This document shows positions 6,836-9,477 of a stretch of DNA of 9,477 nt, piece after piece. The DNA is from CAZQKL01 sp964593895 [NCBI: uncultured bacterium]. GTDB lineage: Bacteria; DYJV01. The stretch lies in contig CAZQKL010000081.1 in the NCBI GenBank assembly GCA_964593895.1, positions 1-9,477 on the forward strand, given 5' to 3'. Positions within the stretch are counted from its first letter, which is position 1. Every line of letters begins with the position of its first letter. Both the position numbers and the translations under genes were made by a program. Under the pieces are notes generated by a model. The model saw only the letters and a list, made by a program, of their open reading frames with translations, had not been told where the DNA came from and searched no databases.

Positions 6836-7618
6836 AACATATTGATAAGCAACTCTTCCAGTAAACCCGCCTTTTTTCATTGCAAAATTTAAAGCATCGT
6901 TTTCATTGAATTTCTCCAAAACATTTTCTTTTTTTGCATAATTTTTTGCAATTTCAAGAAATTGCTCTTTATTAAATTTATAAAATCCAAATGTGATACC
7001 AAACCTATCACTTAAAGAAATTATTTCACTTATCGCATCATTTTCATGAATTATATCTTCTGAAATAAATTTTTCTTCAACTAAGTGTCTTCTATTGGAA
7101 GTTGCATATACCAGTAAATTATTTGAACTGTTCATTTCTATAATATCAAGAATAGATTTTAACGAGATAAAATTATCATCAATTGTAGTAAAAGAAAGGT
7201 CATCAAGAAAAATAATAAATTTATATGGAAGATTTAATAATGCGTCAATTGTGTCTTCAAGAAAACTTATTTCAGATTTTTTTATTAAAATTAACTTTAA
7301 ATTTTCATCTTTAAACATATAAACAATACTTTTTATTAAACTTGATTTCCCACAGCCTCTTTCTCCCCATAAAAGGACGTTGTTAGCTTTTCCTGAATTT
7401 AAAAATCTTTTTGTATTTTCAATTAAAATTTTTTTGGGTTTGTCTATAAATAAAAGCTCATTAATTTTAATTGGTTTTAAATTTTTTATCGGTTCAATAA
7501 TATGAAAAAGTTTACGATTTTTTAGTTTAAAAAAAGTAAAATTATTAAGGTCTTGAAAATCAAAATTTATAGGGTTTTCAAGTTTTTCCAAAAAGTTTAT
7601 TAATTTTTCCTTAAGCAT
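6824..7618 (-). CDS. DUF815-family AAA+ ATPase of unknown function
   Basis: This is a 264-residue P-loop ATPase. Walker A is GERGCGKS (85-92), Walker B is FIIFLDD (134-140), and a sensor-1-like motif reads YATSNRRHL (171-179). SLSDRFG (201-207) supplies a candidate arginine finger. The C-terminal GGFTGRVAYQYV (250-261) resembles the lid region of the family. The combination DDLSF, ATSNRRHL and LSDRFG identifies the DUF815 group of ATP-binding proteins, whose cellular role I do not know. No membrane segment or signal peptide is visible, so it is probably cytoplasmic. The ATG at 7618 lacks a clear Shine-Dalgarno. The gene runs toward the redox operon, its last four codons overlap the end of the HoxU-like gene, and no terminator separates them. 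It has its own promoter region, so a functional link to either neighbour is not implied. Confidence 0.88.
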   Translation of the reverse strand: MLKEKLINFLEKLENPINFDFQDLNNFTFFKLKNRKLFHIIEPIKNLKPIKINELLFIDKPKKILIENTKRFLNSGKANNVLLWGERGCGKSSLIKSIVYMFKDENLKLILIKKSEISFLEDTIDALLNLPYKFIIFLDDLSFTTIDDNFISLKSILDIIEMNSSNNLLVYATSNRRHLVEEKFISEDIIHENDAISEIISLSDRFGITFGFYKFNKEQFLEIAKNYAKKENVLEKFNENDALNFAMKKGGFTGRVAYQYVLTL

Positions 7619-7663
7619 GGCTTATTTTTATTTAAAAAAGGAAAAAAAGTCAATAAAATTAAA

Positions 7664-7694
7664 ATTATAACGGTATTTTATTTTTTGTTGACAA
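7664..7694 (-). promoter_or_regulatory. Probable promoter of the DUF815 ATPase gene
   Basis: On the minus strand TTGTCA (7694-7689) is a 5/6 match to the -35 box, and TATAAT (7669-7664) is a perfect -10 box at a 19-bp spacing. Transcription would begin near 7657, leaving a leader of roughly 40 nt. A second TTGACT (7653-7648) nearer the gene lacks a convincing -10. Confidence 0.5.
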
Positions 7695-7718
7695 TAGGAA
7701 TTATTTTTTGTATACAAT
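7688..7718 (+). promoter_or_regulatory. Promoter of the LivK-type binding-protein gene
   Basis: TTGACA (7688-7693) is a perfect -35 box. The -10 is TATACA (7711-7716) at 17-bp spacing, or TACAAT (7713-7718) at 19 bp. The -35 overlaps the -35 of the opposing ATPase promoter, because TTGACAA reads TTGTCAA on the other strand. Confidence 0.6.
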
Positions 7719-7732
7719 ATAAAAATTTTAAT

Positions 7733-7739
7733 AGGAGGT
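7733..7739 (+). promoter_or_regulatory. Strong Shine-Dalgarno for the binding-protein gene
   Basis: AGGAGGT lies 6 nt before the ATG at 7746. It is the strongest ribosome site in the window and fixes the start. It suggests high expression, as expected for a periplasmic binding protein. Confidence 0.85.
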
Positions 7740-7745
7740 ACAAAA

Positions 7746-8933
7746 ATGAAAAAGTTGTTAGGAATTTTAAGTATTATTCTCTTATTTTCAGCAAGCTTAT
7801 TTGCTGAAAATGTTATTAAAATTGGATGTGCAATTTCATTTACAGGCAAAAAAAGTAGGTCTGGAAAACTTTATGTAGACTCCTACAATTTGGCTATTGA
7901 GAAAATTAACAAATCAGGTGGTGTAAAAGTAAATGGTAAAAGCTACAAATTGAAAATTATTTACTATGATGACAAAAGCAGTGCAACGGAAAGTTCAAGA
8001 TTAGTAGAGAAATTAATTACAGTTGACAAAGTTAATTTCTTACTTGGTCCATATTCAAGTGGAATTACAATTCCTGATAGTTTAGTTGCAATGAAGTACA
8101 GAATTCCAATGATTGAAGGTGGAGGTGCTTCAGGTAAAATTTTCTCAAGAGGCAATAAATTTATATTTGGCCTTCTTCCATCAGCAGGGGAATATTTTAA
8201 ATCAACATTAGAATTTTTACAAACTGTTACTCCAAAACCAAAATCTATAGCAATTTTATATGCTGATGACAAATTTGATGTAAGTGTTGCAAAAGGGACT
8301 AAAAAAATCGCCAAAAAAATGGGATACAATATAGTTCTTTATGAAAAATATTCTGAAGGCCAGACAGATTTTACTTCAGTTTTAACAAAGATTAAAAGTA
8401 AAAATCCAGATGTTGTTCTTGTAGCTGGACATACTGAAGAATCATTGAATTTTGTTCAACAAGCAAAAGAATTGAATGTTTCACCAAAAATGATAAGTTT
8501 AACAGTTGGACCATCTGAAGCTGATTTTAGAAAAGCTCTTGGTAAAGATGCAAATTATATTTATGGAGTAGCTTCATGGTCTCCACAAATGAATTTTAAA
8601 GGTTATTTATTCGAAGATACTCAGGAATTTGTAAAAATTTTTAAAAAGAAATATGGGTATGACCCAGATTATCACAATGCTGCAGGAATTGCTTGTGTAG
8701 CGGTTTTAAAAAATGCAATTGAAAGAGCAGGCACATTAGACCCTATAAAAGTTAGAGATGCAATTGCAAAAACCAACCTTGAAACAATTTATGGTAGGGT
8801 TAAATTTAAACCAAATGGACAGATTATGGGAACAAGCGTTGTATTACAGATTTTAAATGGAGAAGTATATGAAGTATATCCTCATCAGCATAAAAAACCT
8901 GTATATCCTATGCCACCATGGAATAAAAGATAA
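7746..8933 (+). CDS. Periplasmic substrate-binding protein, LivK/branched-chain amino acid ABC transporter type
   Basis: This is a 395-residue type I periplasmic binding protein (Peripla_BP_6 group) that would deliver a small ligand, classically a branched-chain amino acid, amide or related compound, to an ABC importer. A signal peptide (1-20) ends in SLFA before ENVIKIG, with no lipobox, so the mature protein should be soluble. Two-lobed fold markers include IKIGCAISFTG (24-34), YKLKIIYYDD (67-76), GPYSSG (101-106), IEGGGAS (123-129) and the second-lobe strand KSIAILYADD (166-175). The protein ends YPMPPWNKR, which resembles the ends of other members. It has its own promoter, a strong ribosome site and a terminator, so it appears monocistronic. 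No LivH/M permease or LivG/F ATPase lies in the window. The true ligand cannot be read from the sequence. Confidence 0.92.
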   Translation: MKKLLGILSIILLFSASLFAENVIKIGCAISFTGKKSRSGKLYVDSYNLAIEKINKSGGVKVNGKSYKLKIIYYDDKSSATESSRLVEKLITVDKVNFLLGPYSSGITIPDSLVAMKYRIPMIEGGGASGKIFSRGNKFIFGLLPSAGEYFKSTLEFLQTVTPKPKSIAILYADDKFDVSVAKGTKKIAKKMGYNIVLYEKYSEGQTDFTSVLTKIKSKNPDVVLVAGHTEESLNFVQQAKELNVSPKMISLTVGPSEADFRKALGKDANYIYGVASWSPQMNFKGYLFEDTQEFVKIFKKKYGYDPDYHNAAGIACVAVLKNAIERAGTLDPIKVRDAIAKTNLETIYGRVKFKPNGQIMGTSVVLQILNGEVYEVYPHQHKKPVYPMPPWNKR

Positions 8934-8938
8934 AATCT

Positions 8939-9262
8939 TTAAAAGGGGCTCTGCCCCTTTTTCATTTTAATAAACACCAAAAAAATTCCCACACCAATTG
9001 AATTTGCTATTATATCTCCAAAAGAAAATGATCTATAAGGAATAAAAAATTGAATTATCTCAATTAAAATTCCATATAAAATTGAAATTAAAGCATAATT
9101 TTTGACTTTAAGATTTTTAAATGAATATGCAACAAAAAAGTACATAATTATGTGAACAAATTTATCAGTTTCTTCAGGAGCTTCCTTAACATTAATTTTT
9201 ATCACACTAAGAGTAAATACTCCAAAAAGAATAAGAAATGATAATAGTTTCTTAAATCTCAT
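8939..9262 (-). CDS. VanZ-like small membrane protein
   Basis: This is a 107-residue protein with about four hydrophobic segments (about 5-22, 33-48, 54-75 and 84-98). Polar residues typical of VanZ-like domains are D33, K34 and H37 in TDKFVHIIMYF; E68 and Q71 in ILIEIIQFFIPYR; and D83, N87 and S88 in SFGDIIANSIG. VanZ itself is linked to teicoplanin resistance, but most short chromosomal relatives have no proven function, so no resistance should be inferred. The ATG at 9262 has AAGGA about 12 nt upstream, a rather long spacing. The last six residues (KGQSPF) are encoded by the terminator hairpin shared with the convergent binding-protein gene. The 76 bp upstream, before the kinase fragment, hold a TTGACA (9302-9297) without a good -10. 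Confidence 0.85.
   Translation of the reverse strand: MRFKKLLSFLILFGVFTLSVIKINVKEAPEETDKFVHIIMYFFVAYSFKNLKVKNYALISILYGILIEIIQFFIPYRSFSFGDIIANSIGVGIFLVFIKMKKGQSPF
8941..8962. terminator. Rho-independent hairpin terminator, probably bidirectional
   Basis: AAAAGGGGC (8941-8949), loop TCT, GCCCCTTTT (8953-8961) form a perfect 9-bp stem with a GC core. On the plus strand it starts 8 nt after the binding-protein stop and is followed by a T-rich run. On the minus strand it is followed by a less even T-rich stretch. It lies inside the 3' coding end of the VanZ-like gene, so that gene's last codons are the hairpin. Confidence 0.85.
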
Positions 9263-9338
9263 TTGTTGAAAATTTCCTTATGTATTTTTATTTTTTTGTC
9301 AACGTTCCTGTAATAAATAGAAAAAAATTTTGGGCTAT

Positions 9339-9477
9339 CTAAATTTTCAAAAATTTAATTGTAAAAATTGAGCCTTTATTTTTTTCACTTTGCACAGAAA
9401 TAGTAGCATTGTGTAGTTCTACAATTGCTTTTACTAAACTTAATCCCAAACCATGGCCTTTTGTCTGTCTACTTTTA
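9339..9477 (-). CDS. Sensor histidine kinase, C-terminal fragment (N-terminus beyond the window)
   Basis: The minus strand is open from the window edge to a TAG at 9341-9339, giving the last 45 residues of a protein. They include [17 protein letters not shown], the G2 box and following helix of a HATPase_c domain. The segment then reads [17 protein letters not shown], the usual final strands with the Gly-Ser-x-Phe motif. This is the ATP-binding end of a two-component sensor kinase. HNATI stands where HGG-x-I is common, a mild variant. No receiver domain follows, since the protein ends 5 residues after the last strand. The response regulator, if adjacent, lies outside the window. Confidence 0.85.
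   Translation of the reverse strand, partial: KSRQTKGHGLGLSLVKAIVELHNATISVQSEKNKGSIFTIKFLKI

Noticed and set aside
7628-7849. Minus-strand open frame covering the promoter and signal peptide of the binding-protein gene
   Set aside because: It overlaps well-supported promoter elements and the start of a clear gene; the translated product resembles nothing and is low-complexity.
7964-8329. Minus-strand 121-codon open frame inside the binding-protein gene
   Set aside because: Antisense to a conserved CDS with no independent support.
9290-9302. TTGACA at 9302-9297 as a promoter of the VanZ-like gene
   Set aside because: No acceptable -10 box lies at 16-18 bp; the base composition makes isolated -35 matches common.
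1-9477. CRISPR array, insertion sequence, tRNA/rRNA or prophage
   Set aside because: No spaced direct repeats, transposase motifs, cloverleaf-like segments or phage proteins were seen on either strand; base composition looks uniform.

Overview
The window is very A+T-rich, with coding strands dominated by Lys, Ile, Asn and Phe codons. It comes from a diderm (Gram-negative type) bacterium, because it encodes an outer-membrane secretin (PilQ) and its lipoprotein partner PilP. The cysteine-rich, multi-cluster redox module points to anaerobic metabolism. Thermophily is possible from the Lys/Ile/Glu-rich proteins, but I cannot show it, and I cannot name the taxon.

Layout. Positions 1-3670 (minus strand) hold a compact type IV pilus assembly operon, pilM-pilN-pilO-pilP-pilQ. 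Its genes overlap or nearly touch, and pilQ runs off the left edge. A 102-bp divergent promoter region follows. Its two -35 boxes form a perfect 7-bp inverted repeat. Positions 3773-6835 (plus strand) hold three overlapping genes that make up an NAD(H)-oxidising flavin/iron-sulfur module: a NuoE-like subunit, a NuoF/HydB-like subunit with extra C-terminal ferredoxin domains, and a HoxU-like (NuoG N-terminal type) subunit. A convergent DUF815-type AAA+ ATPase (6824-7618, minus) overlaps the end of the HoxU-like gene. A second divergent promoter region separates it from a periplasmic LivK-type substrate-binding protein (7746-8933, plus). That gene ends at a strong hairpin terminator, which also encodes the last residues of a small convergent VanZ-like membrane protein (8939-9262, minus). 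The right edge carries the C-terminal 45 residues of a sensor histidine kinase (minus).

How the genes work together. The Pil proteins form the inner-membrane alignment complex and outer-membrane pore of a type IV pilus. The three redox subunits look like the diaphorase half of a soluble hydrogenase, formate dehydrogenase or electron-bifurcating enzyme, but no catalytic subunit (H-cluster hydrogenase, NiFe hydrogenase, molybdopterin enzyme) is present here. The module must pair with something encoded elsewhere or transfer electrons directly to ferredoxin. Two of its three subunits also lack cluster ligands normally found in the families. The binding protein has no permease or ATPase genes beside it. 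The rest is ordinary chromosomal housekeeping. I see no mobile element, CRISPR array, RNA gene or phage-derived segment, and no clear undescribed multi-gene system. The most interesting part is the atypical, partnerless redox module.
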